Of a stretch of 64,000 bases of DNA, positions 35,935 through 45,332 are shown in pieces (positions within the stretch are counted from its first letter, which is position 1; each line of letters begins with the position of its first letter). The position numbers were made by a program, and so were the translations under genes. The stretch is taken from assembly GCF_003261575.2 (NCBI RefSeq), contig NZ_CP036175.1, positions 5,022,001 through 5,086,000 on the forward strand, given 5' to 3'. Below the pieces are notes generated by a model, which worked only from the letters and a program-made list of their open reading frames with translations, made no database searches and was not told where the DNA came from. The DNA is from Klebsiella huaxiensis. Lineage in GTDB: Bacteria; Pseudomonadota; Gammaproteobacteria; Enterobacterales; Enterobacteriaceae.

Positions 35935-37083
35935 TTATTTTGCTGAAGAACGGTAGTGCTTAATCAATTCGATAAAGTGGTCGAACAGCGGCGCGGCATC
36001 GTGCGGGCCCGGGCTCGCCTCCGGGTGTCCCTGGAAGCTGAATGCCGGTTTGTCGGTACGATGAATCCCCTGCAGGGTGCCGTCGAACAGCGACTTGTGG
36101 GTCACGCGCAGGTTAGCAGGCATCGAGGCTTCATCCACCGCAAAACCGTGGTTCTGCGCGGTAATCATCACCACGTTGTTATCGATATCTTTAACCGGGT
36201 GGTTACCACCATGGTGACCAAACTTCATCTTGATGGTCTTCGCTCCGCTCGCCAGCGCCAGCAGCTGATGGCCGAGGCAGATGCCGAATACCGGAATCTC
36301 GGTTTCGAGGAACTTCTCTATTGCTTCGATGGCGTAGTCGCACGGAGCCGGGTCGCCGGGGCCGTTAGACAGGAAGATGCCGTCCGGATTCATCTTCAGC
36401 ACCTCTTCAGCGGAGGTCTTCGCCGGCACTACCGTCAGACGGCAGCCTCGGTCGACCAGCATGCGCAGAATGTTGCGCTTAGCGCCAAAATCATAGGCCA
36501 CAACGTGGAACGGCAGGTCGCTTTCTGCTTTGGCTTCCGGCAGGTCGCCCGCCAGAGTCCAGCTACCTTGCGTCCAGCTGTAGGTTTCTGCGGTAGTCAC
36601 TTCCTTCGCCAGATCCATCCCGTTCAGGCCCGGGAACGCTTTCGCTTTTTCCAGCGCCAGCTGCGCATCCGGGCTATCGCCCGCAATAATGCAGCCGTTC
36701 TGCGCACCTTTCTCACGCAGCAGACGGGTCAGCTTACGGGTATCGATATCGGCGATCGCCACGATGTTATGGCGCTTCAGATAAGAAGAGAGGTCTTCAG
36801 TATTGCGGAAGTTGCTGGCAATCAGCGGCAGGTCGCGAATGACCAGGCCCTGCGCATGTACCTGAGAAGATTCTTCATCGGCGGCGTTAGTGCCGACGTT
36901 GCCGATATGGGGATAAGTCAGAGTGACGATTTGGCGGGAATAGGAAGGATCAGTGAGGATTTCTTGATAACCGGTCATTGAAGTATTGAAAACGACTTCC
37001 CCAACCGCCGTGCCGGTAGCCCCAATGGCCCGACCGTGAAACTGGGTTCCGTCTTCCAGAACCAATAGCGCTGACTTAATCAA
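35935..37083 (-). CDS. carA: Carbamoyl-phosphate synthase small subunit CarA
   Basis: CarA is the glutamine amidotransferase subunit that channels ammonia to CarB. With the TTG start at 37083 the protein has 382 residues, as in E. coli, and begins (M)IKSALLVLEDGTQFHGRAIG. A strong CTGGAGGG site precedes this codon. E. coli carA also uses a UUG start. The class I glutaminase motif FGICLGHQLLALA (Cys near 269) and HPEASPGPHDA are present. Candidate arginine boxes lie upstream. The longer frame from 37110 runs through the ribosome site and is rejected. Confidence 0.97.
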   Translation of the reverse strand: MIKSALLVLEDGTQFHGRAIGATGTAVGEVVFNTSMTGYQEILTDPSYSRQIVTLTYPHIGNVGTNAADEESSQVHAQGLVIRDLPLIASNFRNTEDLSSYLKRHNIVAIADIDTRKLTRLLREKGAQNGCIIAGDSPDAQLALEKAKAFPGLNGMDLAKEVTTAETYSWTQGSWTLAGDLPEAKAESDLPFHVVAYDFGAKRNILRMLVDRGCRLTVVPAKTSAEEVLKMNPDGIFLSNGPGDPAPCDYAIEAIEKFLETEIPVFGICLGHQLLALASGAKTIKMKFGHHGGNHPVKDIDNNVVMITAQNHGFAVDEASMPANLRVTHKSLFDGTLQGIHRTDKPAFSFQGHPEASPGPHDAAPLFDHFIELIKHYRSSAK

Positions 37084-37116
37084 AACACCCTCCAGAGAAT
37101 ATCCACTCACTTTATT

Positions 37117-37155
37117 TGCATATTAATTCATAATGCAGATCTGAATCAATGCAAA
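37117..37155. promoter_or_regulatory. Candidate ArgR boxes of carAB
   Basis: Two A/T-rich partial palindromes lie 35-70 bases upstream of the carA start. TGCATATTAATTCA (37117-37130) is a near match to the ARG box TGAAT-N4-ATTCA, and TGAATCAATGCA lies at 37142-37153. The block looks nearly the same as the downstream carAB promoter of E. coli, where ArgR represses. The exact second box cannot be fixed by eye. Confidence 0.6.
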
Positions 37156-37462
37156 TCTGTTGCCCGCAGAATTTTGGCAAACGGCGGCATTCTGGAGAGA
37201 TGGCGGGTAAAAGTCAACTTAAAGCGGATATTTTTAATCTCATTTCAGGAGACTATTCAGTAATACCTGTCTTAATGGGCAAAAAGATCAACTAACTCGC
37301 CTGGGGAAACGCTTGCGGGGCCGGATTATTGTAAAATTATTGAAGGGAGAACAAAAAAGTAGACCAGATGGTCAAAATTTACAATAAAACAACAAGAAAC
37401 ACGAAGATAACATAATATTTTGAAGCTTTGATGATAAAAATATAAAAATACTGGAAAAATAA
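37156..37462. other. carA upstream region, no gene seen
   Basis: About 300 bases of A/T-rich DNA between the carA arginine boxes and the dapB terminator. In E. coli the equivalent region carries the distal pyrimidine-responsive carAB promoter with its control sites. I see no open frame worth calling and cannot place the sites with confidence. Confidence 0.5.
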
Positions 37463-37487
37463 AAAGGGCAATAAAATATTGCCCTTT
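37463..37487 (-). terminator. Rho-independent terminator of dapB
   Basis: AAAGGGCAATA pairs perfectly with TATTGCCCTTT around a three-base loop. On the minus strand the stem is followed by a T-rich tract (plus-strand AAAAATAAAAA at 37455-37465). It lies about 52 bases after the dapB stop. Confidence 0.9.
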
Positions 37488-37539
37488 GCAATCAATTACA
37501 TATTGAATGCAATAACCACATCACGATGGGTAATAATCG

Positions 37540-38361
37540 TTATAAAGAGTTCAGTTCAAGCACATCACGCATATCAAAAAGACCGTTTTCTTTACCTTTC
37601 AACCATAATGCAGAGCGAACTGCACCATTTGCAAAAGTCATACGGCTGGAGGCCTTATGGCTGATTTCGATACGTTCGCCGATATCGGCAAACATCGCCG
37701 TATGCTCACCGACGATATCTCCAGCGCGTACAGTGGCAAAACCGATCGTGCCCGGCTCGCGTTCACCGGTGTAGCCTTCGCGACTGTAGACCGCACAGTC
37801 CTTCAGATCTTTATCCAGAGCACCAGCAATCGCCTCGCCCATTGCCAGCGCCGTACCTGATGGGGCATCGACTTTGTGACGATGATGCGCTTCGATAATT
37901 TCGATATCGGTGTAGTCGCCCATCACCTTCGCCGCCTTCTCCAGCAGCTTTAACATCACGTTGACGCCGACGCTAAAGTTGGCAGCAAACACAATGGCGA
38001 TTTCCTGCGAAGCATCACGAATCGCCTGCTTCCCGGCATCATCAAAGCCGGTGGTGCCGATCACCATCCCTTTACCGTGTTGACGGCAAAAAGCGAGGTG
38101 GTTCAGCGTGCCTTCCGGGCGGGTAAAATCGATGAACACGTCGAAATCATCTTTTACCGCCTCAAGGCTGCTTTGCACCACAACGCCCGACTTACCCACG
38201 CCCGCCAGCTCGCCCGCATCGCTGCCGAGTAGTGAGGAGCCTTCACGTTCCAGCGCCGCGCCAAGCGCCGCGCCGTCCATTTGCTGTACCGCCTGGATTA
38301 ACTGGCGTCCCATCCGGCCGCCCGCGCCCGCGATGGCCACGCGGATTTGTGCATCATGCAT
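37540..38361 (-). CDS. dapB: 4-hydroxy-tetrahydrodipicolinate reductase DapB
   Basis: DapB reduces hydroxy-tetrahydrodipicolinate with NAD(P)H in lysine and diaminopimelate synthesis. The 273-residue protein starts MHDAQIRVAIAGAGGRMGRQLIQA with the nucleotide motif GAGGRMG. It carries IEAHHRHKVDAPSGTAL with the catalytic His and Lys. The 248 bases between its start and the end of citG (38362-38609) contain its promoter region and an imperfect CCCCGG/CCGGGG hairpin near 38551-38583, but no gene. Confidence 0.97.
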   Translation of the reverse strand: MHDAQIRVAIAGAGGRMGRQLIQAVQQMDGAALGAALEREGSSLLGSDAGELAGVGKSGVVVQSSLEAVKDDFDVFIDFTRPEGTLNHLAFCRQHGKGMVIGTTGFDDAGKQAIRDASQEIAIVFAANFSVGVNVMLKLLEKAAKVMGDYTDIEIIEAHHRHKVDAPSGTALAMGEAIAGALDKDLKDCAVYSREGYTGEREPGTIGFATVRAGDIVGEHTAMFADIGERIEISHKASSRMTFANGAVRSALWLKGKENGLFDMRDVLELNSL

Positions 38362-38609
38362 AGCTATTCTCTTTTGTTAACACTACGTAAATTGTTTTCA
38401 GAGTAACCAGCCCATCGATGAGCCGCTACTCAAAAACACCGATAATTAGAAATTTATGACAAACTGCCGCCGATATCAGTAAAAACTATACGATTGTGCC
38501 GGGAATCGGCCAAAGGGCAGTGAGAAGGGATGAACAAATGGGGGCTGGAACCCCGGTTCGGCCATTTGCAGGTCAATCCGGGGTCAGCTATCGATGAAAA
38601 ACCGAGCAA

Positions 38610-39518
38610 TTAATGCAGGAACAGCTCTCCTGGAGGAAAGCCATACAGGAACCAGGTCACCGCCAGCAGATCGGCACTGCCGCCAGGGCTAAGATGGCGA
38701 ACAATCAGCTCATCATCCAGCTGACGCAGCGCTTCCAGCCCGCCGTCGGCCAGTACCCCACCTTCCCACAGCAGCTTTTGCGCCTGCTGCTGAACAAAGT
38801 TGAGCCCTTCCAGCCCGCCGCGTGAAACCAGGTTGGTATCGTCATTCCACGCCATCAGATGCAGCAAGGTCTGTAATAACGCCAGATTGGTGTCGCCGGT
38901 ATCTTCCATCACGCGATTAAATACCGGCATCGCCTGAGTGCGCACGGTACGAAAGCCGCTTTCAGCTTCACCCCGGGCACCAGATAGCCCGTAGCGCAGG
39001 AAATGCGCCTCGCCTTTGCTCACCTTCTTCCCTTCCGAGGCGGAAAGCTCGCGCCCAACCACGCCGCGACAGAATCGGGCAACCTGATCGCAAACCCGGT
39101 GCTGTTCAACCGGCTCCCCTCGGGCAACCAGCCTTCCTGCCGCCGCGCTGAGCAGGCCAAAAGCGAAGATCGCCCCGCGATGAGTATTCACCCCTCCGGT
39201 GACTTCCAGCATATCCGTCTCGCAGGCCATGCCCACCGGACGCAGCATCATCAGCACCTGTTCCGGTGTGATATTGGCCGTGTCGTGCCCCATAATGAAA
39301 AACTTCTCCATCCATGGGGCGACAACCGCCGTACTGGCTTCAAATGACGCCAGATCCATATCCTGATGCGCGCCGGTGTTACGGATATCCACCAGGCCCG
39401 GTTTCGGCGTCAGGCGAACTTCCGTCAGCAGCGCCCGCTCCACGCGAGAAACGATATCCTCCGCCGCGACCGTTTGACGACTCAACTGGCGATGCTGGCT
39501 CATGATCACTTCGCTCAT
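38610..39518 (-). CDS. citG: CitG, triphosphoribosyl-dephospho-CoA synthase
   Basis: CitG joins ATP and dephospho-CoA to make the precursor of the citrate lyase prosthetic group, which CitX then transfers to CitD. The 302-residue protein has the family segment ALLTEVRLTPKPGLVDIRNTGAHQDMD near residue 30 and GGVNTHRGAIFAFGLL near 107. It is the last gene of citCDEFG, 20 bases after citF. Confidence 0.95.
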   Translation of the reverse strand: MSEVIMSQHRQLSRQTVAAEDIVSRVERALLTEVRLTPKPGLVDIRNTGAHQDMDLASFEASTAVVAPWMEKFFIMGHDTANITPEQVLMMLRPVGMACETDMLEVTGGVNTHRGAIFAFGLLSAAAGRLVARGEPVEQHRVCDQVARFCRGVVGRELSASEGKKVSKGEAHFLRYGLSGARGEAESGFRTVRTQAMPVFNRVMEDTGDTNLALLQTLLHLMAWNDDTNLVSRGGLEGLNFVQQQAQKLLWEGGVLADGGLEALRQLDDELIVRHLSPGGSADLLAVTWFLYGFPPGELFLH

Positions 39519-39538
39519 GCCTTCTCTCCTCGATGCGT

Positions 39539-41065
39539 TTAGCTGGCGGTTTTAACCTGATGAATCACGTCAATCACCGAACCATCGCGATAGCGCACTA
39601 TGGCCACCACCCGGTCGGTAAATTCGATCGACTCAGGTTTACCAGTCAGAAGCTCGGCGCGCTGTTGTAGCTCTTCAATAGTCATCAGCGGGATACCGGC
39701 GCTGCGCAGGTTATCGATCAGATCCTGACGCGCCGGATTCACGGCGATACCGTGGTCGGTCACCAGCACATCTACGCTGGCCCCCGGCGTGACGCGAGTC
39801 AGCACCTTCTCCACCACGCACGGAATGCGCCCGCGCACCAGCGGCGCGGTGATAATAGTTAAATCAGCCCCTGCCGCCGTATCGCTATGGCCACCAGATG
39901 CCCCACGCAGCACGCCGTTGGAGCCGGTCATCACGTTGACGTTGAATCCGGTATCAATTTCCAACGCACTCAGCATCACCACGTTCAGGCGCTCGCAGGA
40001 GATGCCTTTAGAACTTGGGTTCGCGTACTGATTAGCAGAGATTTCGATATGGTTCGGGTTATTCGCCAGCGAACGCGCAGCATCGCCGTCGAAAGACTGG
40101 GTATCCAGCAGTGCTTTAATCAGACCCTTTTCATGCAGATCGACCATCGTGCCAGTGATCCCGCCCAGACCAAAGCTGGCGGTGATCTCATTACGACGCA
40201 TCTTATCTTCGAGGAAGCGGGTTACCGCCAGCGATGCGCCGCCGGTACCGGTTTGCAAAGAGAAGCCGTCTTTGAAGTAGCCAGAATGTTCGATCACTTT
40301 TGCTGCCTGGCGGGCGATCAGTAGCTCGCGCGGGTTGCTGGTCAGGCGGATCGCCCCAGCGGTGATTTTCGCCGGATCGCCAACTTCCTCAACCTGTACG
40401 ATCAGATCAACCTGATCCTGCGCGATACTAGCCGGGTAGTTCGGATAATCCACCCACTCTTCGGTCAGCAGCACCACGCATTTGGCCGCGTCAGCATCCA
40501 CTTTGGCGTAGCCGAGCGAACCGCAGCGCGATTTGCCGCTAAAGCCGTTGGCGTTGCCATACTCATCGCAGCACGGCACCCCAAGGAACGCCACGTCAAT
40601 ATTCAGTTCGCCGGTTTGCACTAAATGCGCACGACCGCCGTGGGAGTGAATTTGTACCGGGTTTTCCATCAGGCCCGCAGAGATCTCTTCCCCGAGCTTA
40701 CCGCGCAGGCCGGAAGTATAAATCTGGCGAACCACGCCATTTTTAATATGCTCGATCAGCGGCCAGTGGGCGTCAATCAACGAACTGGAAGCCAGCGTCA
40801 GATCGCGAAAGCCCATTTCCGCCAGCTTCGCCACCACCATATTGACCACCTTGTCACCGCCGCGAAACGCGTGGTGGAAGGAGATGGTCATGCCGTTTTG
40901 CAACCCGGAGCGGCGAATCGCCTCTTCCAGCGAGGCGCAAATTTTACGTTGGCGCTTTTCGCTTTCGCTGGCCAACCACGGGCTTTTCGCCGTCACGCCC
41001 GCATAGGGCTCTAATCCTTCCGGCACGACGTACTGTTGATTAAGCATTGCCACGGTCTCTTTCAT
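39539..41065 (-). CDS. citF: Citrate lyase alpha subunit CitF
   Basis: CitF is the citrate:acetyl-ACP transferase subunit of the citrate lyase complex. From the ATG at 41065 it has 508 residues and begins MKETVAMLNQQYVVPEGL. It closely follows the K. pneumoniae CitF sequence that I recall, for example GGDKVVNMVVAKLAEMG and SGGHSDTAAGADLTIITAP. The frame is open 25 codons upstream but only within citE. It starts 10 bases after citE. Confidence 0.97.
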   Translation of the reverse strand: MKETVAMLNQQYVVPEGLEPYAGVTAKSPWLASESEKRQRKICASLEEAIRRSGLQNGMTISFHHAFRGGDKVVNMVVAKLAEMGFRDLTLASSSLIDAHWPLIEHIKNGVVRQIYTSGLRGKLGEEISAGLMENPVQIHSHGGRAHLVQTGELNIDVAFLGVPCCDEYGNANGFSGKSRCGSLGYAKVDADAAKCVVLLTEEWVDYPNYPASIAQDQVDLIVQVEEVGDPAKITAGAIRLTSNPRELLIARQAAKVIEHSGYFKDGFSLQTGTGGASLAVTRFLEDKMRRNEITASFGLGGITGTMVDLHEKGLIKALLDTQSFDGDAARSLANNPNHIEISANQYANPSSKGISCERLNVVMLSALEIDTGFNVNVMTGSNGVLRGASGGHSDTAAGADLTIITAPLVRGRIPCVVEKVLTRVTPGASVDVLVTDHGIAVNPARQDLIDNLRSAGIPLMTIEELQQRAELLTGKPESIEFTDRVVAIVRYRDGSVIDVIHQVKTAS

Positions 41066-41075
41066 TATTTCCCCC

Positions 41076-41945
41076 TTAATCACGAATGCCGGAAGCCGAC
41101 AGCGCCACGACCTTGCGCGCATGATCGATAATCGGTCCATCTATCATCTTGCCGTTCAGCGATACCACGCCCAGACCGCGCTCTTCCGCCTCTTCCGCCG
41201 CCGCGATAACTTCGCGCGCATGCTCGACGTCTTTAAGCGTTGGAGCATAAACCTGATGCAGCAGCTCAATCTGGCGCGGGTTCACCAGCGATTTGCCGTT
41301 AAAGCCTAGATTTTTCGCCAGATTCGCTTCCGCAAGGAAACCTTCTTCATTGTTAATATCCGACCACACCACGTCATAGGCCGCGATCCCGGCGACGCGG
41401 GCGGCGTGCAGCACCGCGCAGCGAGCATAAAACAGCTCGGTGCCATCACCGCGGCAGGTGCCCATATCCATCACGTAGTCAAAGGCCGCCAGCGCAATGG
41501 CCGACAAACGCGGGCTGGAGCGGGCGATCTCGACCGCATTCACCACTCCAAGCGCCGACTCAATCGCCGCCATTAATTTGGTGCTGCCCACTTCCCGGCC
41601 ACACTCACGCTCAATGCGCTCAACGTGGGCTTCCAGCTCATGGATATCTTCTTTGCTATCGGTTTTCGGTAAACGGACCATATCCACACCCGCACGCACC
41701 ACCGCTTCGAGGTCAGCAAGGCCAAACGGGGTATTGAGCGGGTTAATACGCACCACGGTTTCGACATCCCGATACAGCGGATGCTGTAGTGCGTGATGCA
41801 CCAGCAGGCGGGCGGTATCTTTTTCACGCAGCGAAACGGCATCTTCGAGGTCAAACATCACCGCGTCTGCGCCGTAAACAAAAGAGGTGCTTAACATCGC
41901 GGCGTTGGCGCCGGGAATAAACAGCATACTGCGACGAGGTTTCAT
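41076..41945 (-). CDS. citE: Citrate lyase beta subunit CitE
   Basis: CitE is the citryl-ACP lyase subunit that splits citryl-ACP into oxaloacetate and acetyl-ACP. The 289-residue protein starts MKPRRSMLFIPGANAAM and has the HpcH/HpaI-type barrel with the metal-binding glutamate and aspartate in AAIESALG and the SDINNEEGF segment. The ATG at 41945 overlaps the end of citD by four bases. The 25-codon upstream extension lies within citD and is not used. Confidence 0.97.
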   Translation of the reverse strand: MKPRRSMLFIPGANAAMLSTSFVYGADAVMFDLEDAVSLREKDTARLLVHHALQHPLYRDVETVVRINPLNTPFGLADLEAVVRAGVDMVRLPKTDSKEDIHELEAHVERIERECGREVGSTKLMAAIESALGVVNAVEIARSSPRLSAIALAAFDYVMDMGTCRGDGTELFYARCAVLHAARVAGIAAYDVVWSDINNEEGFLAEANLAKNLGFNGKSLVNPRQIELLHQVYAPTLKDVEHAREVIAAAEEAEERGLGVVSLNGKMIDGPIIDHARKVVALSASGIRD

Positions 41946-42235
41946 AGCTGGCTCCATTGCAGTTGAGATTGTTGCGCTGCGCGTAGCGCCGCTGCCTGAA
42001 CGCGCGCCTTCAGTACGCATTCAAGCGCGCCTTTATCATCGACGACCACATTCGCCTGGGTAACACCAAGCTGCGCCAGAGTCTCTCTGACCACCTGCTC
42101 AATCGCCGCGCCAAACTGCTGCTTCACAATGCTGTCGATTTCAAGCTGGATGCCCGGCTCATTAGCAGGCCCGATCCTGACCATCACATCGCTGGATTCC
42201 AGCGTGCCGGCCAGGGCGTCAATCATTATTTCCAT
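41942..42235 (-). CDS. citD: Citrate lyase acyl carrier protein CitD (gamma subunit)
   Basis: CitD carries the phosphoribosyl-dephospho-CoA prosthetic group through which acetyl and citryl groups are passed. The 97-residue protein has the TLESSDVMV motif with Ser14, the known attachment serine in this family. It lies between citC and citE and overlaps citE by four bases, which suggests coupled translation in the complex. Confidence 0.96.
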   Translation of the reverse strand: MEIMIDALAGTLESSDVMVRIGPANEPGIQLEIDSIVKQQFGAAIEQVVRETLAQLGVTQANVVVDDKGALECVLKARVQAAALRAAQQSQLQWSQL

Positions 42236-42265
42236 AGAGGCAGATCCTTAGTTATGGAGGTAAAA

Positions 42266-43309
42266 TCAGGCGGTTTGATGTTCGCTTTCCGCCAGATGCA
42301 TCAGAAAAGAGAGCGTTCCCGGCGGCACCAGCGGCTCGATAGCCGACCACTGCCGCGCGTTATAGAGCTTGCGCACTCGGGAAGCAGAGATTGGCTCGCC
42401 GCCCTTCTCAACCCGATCCAGCTCAACCACCTTGATTGCAGGCGTCTCGCCCGGCGCTTCCAGCAGTTGCCGCATGCGCAGGTTGTAATTGCGGGTTAAT
42501 CCACACAGCGGTTCGCTGCCGACAAAGCGGTGAGTGATGCCTAGCGCCGGGGCGAGATGTTCGCGGAAGAGCTGCAGATCGATCTGGCAATGGCAATCGT
42601 CAACCACGCCTTTGTCTTTGAGGAAATAGCCGGGGAAGGTTGCCCGGGAAATAACGTAAGCCGATCCAGGATGCAGGGTGACGTTTTCAATTCCCGCAAT
42701 CCCCTGCTCAATCAGCGCTACGCGATCCTGATAGCTGAAAAATGACGCGTCTTCCTTCACCACGAACAGATGCAGCCAGTCACATTGGCGGGCGGCCTGT
42801 TCCACCAGCCAGCGGTGCCCCAGCGTAAAAGGATTGGCGTTCATCACGATAGCGCCGATTTTCTCCCCGGGCTGACGGTACATCGTGAGCTGGCGGCAAT
42901 AGCGGGCCAGACGTTCGCGGCTATTTTCCATTAATACGGCCTGGTCGCCCGCGCGGGCGATAGGCCAGAATCCAGCGCAGGAAAAGAGCGCGGCGGAATA
43001 AGGTTTGGTGAATAAAAACAGTTCGCTGCGGCCCAGTTCATACGCCTGGGTCATCAGTTCGGTCAGCAGCTTCAGGCTTAGCCCTTCCCCCTGTAGCGAC
43101 GGGTCGACGGCAATACACTTCAGCACGCACCCGGCAATCGCACCGCAGCCGACAATACGCCGCTGATGCTCGGCGACAATCACGATTTCGCAATCCGCTT
43201 CGAGAGAGAGCTGATGTTGGTGAAGGAAGAGATCAACCGCCTCTCGCCGCCGGGGATCTTTTTGTACCACGACGCGTTTTAATATCAGATTCATTTTTTC
43301 GCGCTTCAT
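42266..43309 (-). CDS. citC: Citrate lyase ligase CitC
   Basis: CitC acetylates the prosthetic group of citrate lyase with acetate and ATP, turning the enzyme on. The product has 347 residues (or 342 from the in-frame ATG at 43294). An N-terminal GNAT-like region (VDPSLQGEGLSLKLLTELM) is followed by a nucleotidyltransferase domain with NANPFTLGHRWLVEQA (HxGH-like) and SASRVRKL near the end. It is the first gene of citCDEFG and is divergent from citS. Neither start has a strong ribosome site, so the exact start is uncertain. Confidence 0.94.
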   Translation of the reverse strand: MKREKMNLILKRVVVQKDPRRREAVDLFLHQHQLSLEADCEIVIVAEHQRRIVGCGAIAGCVLKCIAVDPSLQGEGLSLKLLTELMTQAYELGRSELFLFTKPYSAALFSCAGFWPIARAGDQAVLMENSRERLARYCRQLTMYRQPGEKIGAIVMNANPFTLGHRWLVEQAARQCDWLHLFVVKEDASFFSYQDRVALIEQGIAGIENVTLHPGSAYVISRATFPGYFLKDKGVVDDCHCQIDLQLFREHLAPALGITHRFVGSEPLCGLTRNYNLRMRQLLEAPGETPAIKVVELDRVEKGGEPISASRVRKLYNARQWSAIEPLVPPGTLSFLMHLAESEHQTA

Positions 43310-43395
43310 TAACCAAAAACGAACTGTATTTCGCCACCGTTCCCGTAGCGGTTCTTTTATTTAAATCACACTTTTCCCCGTACCTTAATTGGCTT

Positions 43396-43481
43396 TATGG
43401 TTTTTATGTTGTTAATTAATTCAGAGGAATAAAAACAATTAAATTAATTAAAAACACAGCCGTTCAGTGAAGATAATCACA
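43396..43481. promoter_or_regulatory. citC-citS divergent control region with CRP and A/T-rich sites
   Basis: TATGGTTTTTATG at 43396-43408 is identical to a word before citW and lies in A/T-rich DNA of the type bound by CitB in K. pneumoniae. AGTGA-AGATAA-TCACA at 43466-43481 matches the CRP consensus at nine of ten positions, 87 bases before the citS start at 43568. Together they fit the known activation of both citC and citS operons by CitB and CRP under anaerobic citrate growth. Confidence 0.65.
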
Positions 43482-43567
43482 TATCAGCCAGGAGTATATT
43501 TATTATGATGCCGCCGTCTTATTATTGTTTTTTCCAACGGCCTTATTATTTTTCACAGGGTGACGTC

Positions 43568-44908
43568 ATGACTAACATGAGCCAGGCTCCGGCAGCGGAG
43601 AAAAAAGGCGTTAGCGATATACTGGGGTTTAAAATCTTCGGTATGCCGCTCCCGCTTTACGCGTTTGCATTAATTACACTACTCCTTTCACACTTTTATG
43701 ACGCGCTACCCACTGATATCGTGGGCGGCTTCGCGATAATGTTTATTATTGGCGCTATTTTTGGTGAAATTGGTAAACGTCTACCGATATTTAATAAATA
43801 TATTGGTGGCGCACCGGTAATGATCTTCCTGGTGGCTGCGTATTTTGTTTATGCCGGTATTTTCACACAGAGAGAAATCGACGCAATCACCAATGTGATG
43901 GATAAAAGTAACTTCCTGAACTTATTCATCGCAGTGTTGATTACCGGTGCTATTCTCGCGGTTAACCGTAAACTGTTGCTGAAATCCCTACTGGGTTATA
44001 TTCCAACTATCCTTATGGGGATCCTCGGGGCATCAATCTTTGGCATTGCTATCGGGCTGTGCTTCGGTATTTCTATCGATCGCATCATGATGCTGTATGT
44101 CCTGCCGATTATGGGCGGCGGCAACGGTGCAGGCGCAGTTCCGCTGTCTGAAATTTATCACTCCGTCACCGGTCGTTCTCGTGAAGAGTACTACTCGACC
44201 GCGATTGCTATTCTGACTATCGCCAACATCTTCGCCATCGTTTTCGCCGCACTCCTCGATATTATCGGCAAAAAATATACCTGGCTGAGCGGTGAAGGCG
44301 AGCTGGTACGTAAAGCTTCGTTCAAAGTCGAAGACGATGAAAAAGCGGGCGCGATTACCCATCGTGAAACGGCGGTCGGCCTGGTGCTCGCCACCACTTG
44401 CTTCCTGCTGGCTTACGTTCTCGCTAAAAAAATCCTGCCGAGCATTGGCGGCATTTCCATCCACTACTTCGCCTGGATGGTACTAATCGTCGCGGCGCTG
44501 AACGCCTCTGGCCTCTGCTCGCCGGAAATCAAAGCCGGTGCTAAACGTCTGTCTGACTTCTTCTCTAAGCAACTGCTGTGGGTGCTGATGGTCGGCGTCG
44601 GCGTGTGCTACACCGACCTGCAAGAGATCATCGACGCGATCACCTTCGCTAACGTGGTGATTGCCGCAGTCATCGTCGTGGGTGCCGTCGTCGGTGCCGC
44701 CGTCGGCGGCTGGCTGATTGGCTTCTTCCCGATTGAATCCGCAATTACCGCTGGCCTGTGTATGGCTAACCGCGGCGGTTCCGGTGACCTGGAAGTACTC
44801 TCTGCCTGTAACCGTATGAATCTTATCTCCTATGCGCAAATCTCCTCCCGTTTGGGCGGCGGTATTGTGCTGGTCATCGCGAGCATCGTGTTCGGCATGA
44901 TGATGTAA
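43568..44908 (+). CDS. citS: CitS, sodium-dependent citrate carrier
   Basis: CitS takes up citrate with Na+ ions. From the ATG at 43568 it has 446 residues, as in K. pneumoniae, and starts MTNMSQAPAAEKKG. It has about eleven membrane segments and the two characteristic re-entrant loops GGGNGAGAVPLSEIYHS and ANRGGSGDLEVLSACNRMN. The frame is open 21 codons further upstream with its own AGGAG at 43490. It is the first gene of citS-oadGAB-citAB. A 160-base gap without a gene (44909-45068) separates it from oadG. Confidence 0.97.
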   Translation: MTNMSQAPAAEKKGVSDILGFKIFGMPLPLYAFALITLLLSHFYDALPTDIVGGFAIMFIIGAIFGEIGKRLPIFNKYIGGAPVMIFLVAAYFVYAGIFTQREIDAITNVMDKSNFLNLFIAVLITGAILAVNRKLLLKSLLGYIPTILMGILGASIFGIAIGLCFGISIDRIMMLYVLPIMGGGNGAGAVPLSEIYHSVTGRSREEYYSTAIAILTIANIFAIVFAALLDIIGKKYTWLSGEGELVRKASFKVEDDEKAGAITHRETAVGLVLATTCFLLAYVLAKKILPSIGGISIHYFAWMVLIVAALNASGLCSPEIKAGAKRLSDFFSKQLLWVLMVGVGVCYTDLQEIIDAITFANVVIAAVIVVGAVVGAAVGGWLIGFFPIESAITAGLCMANRGGSGDLEVLSACNRMNLISYAQISSRLGGGIVLVIASIVFGMMM

Positions 44909-45068
44909 TAAACACGCACGATGGCGATGTTTGAGCGTAAACCACAGCGGTGCAAATTAGGGTCCAGGGCCGGGGGCGGCTTCGGGAAATCCACCCTACT
45001 CCTTAGCCGGACGCACCAATGAATTTACTTTCAAACACGCCATCGTGCCCTTACTTTTGGACCTTTTC

Positions 45069-45317
45069 ATGAGTGATGCAGTACTGCTGGGTGAAGGCTT
45101 CACCCTGATGTTCCTCGGCATGGGATTCGTGCTGGCGTTTCTGTTCCTGCTGATTTTCGCCATCCAGGGCATGTCCGCCGCCGTCAACCGCTTCTTCCCT
45201 GAACCGGCCCCGGCGCCCAAAGCGGCTCCCGTTGCCGCCGCGCCCGCTGACGACTTCGCCCGCTTAAAGCCGGTGATTGCCGCCGCTATCCACCACCATC
45301 GCCGCCTTAACCCTTAA
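45069..45317 (+). CDS. oadG: Oxaloacetate decarboxylase gamma subunit OadG
   Basis: OadG is the small membrane subunit that links OadA to OadB and binds zinc. The 82-residue protein from the ATG at 45069 has one membrane segment (FTLMFLGMGFVLAFLFLLIFAI). A Pro/Ala-rich linker follows, then a C-terminal tail ending AAIHHHRRLNP that holds the metal-binding histidines. The open frame extends eight codons upstream. It lies 15 bases before oadA. Confidence 0.96.
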   Translation: MSDAVLLGEGFTLMFLGMGFVLAFLFLLIFAIQGMSAAVNRFFPEPAPAPKAAPVAAAPADDFARLKPVIAAAIHHHRRLNP

Positions 45318-45332
45318 TTCACGGAGCATTCC

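Noticed and set aside
35956..36981. Open frame of 341 codons opposite carA
   Set aside because: Antisense shadow of carA with no family features.
37084..37110. Longer carA start at 37110
   Set aside because: The extra codons cover the CTGGAGGG ribosome site of the known TTG start.
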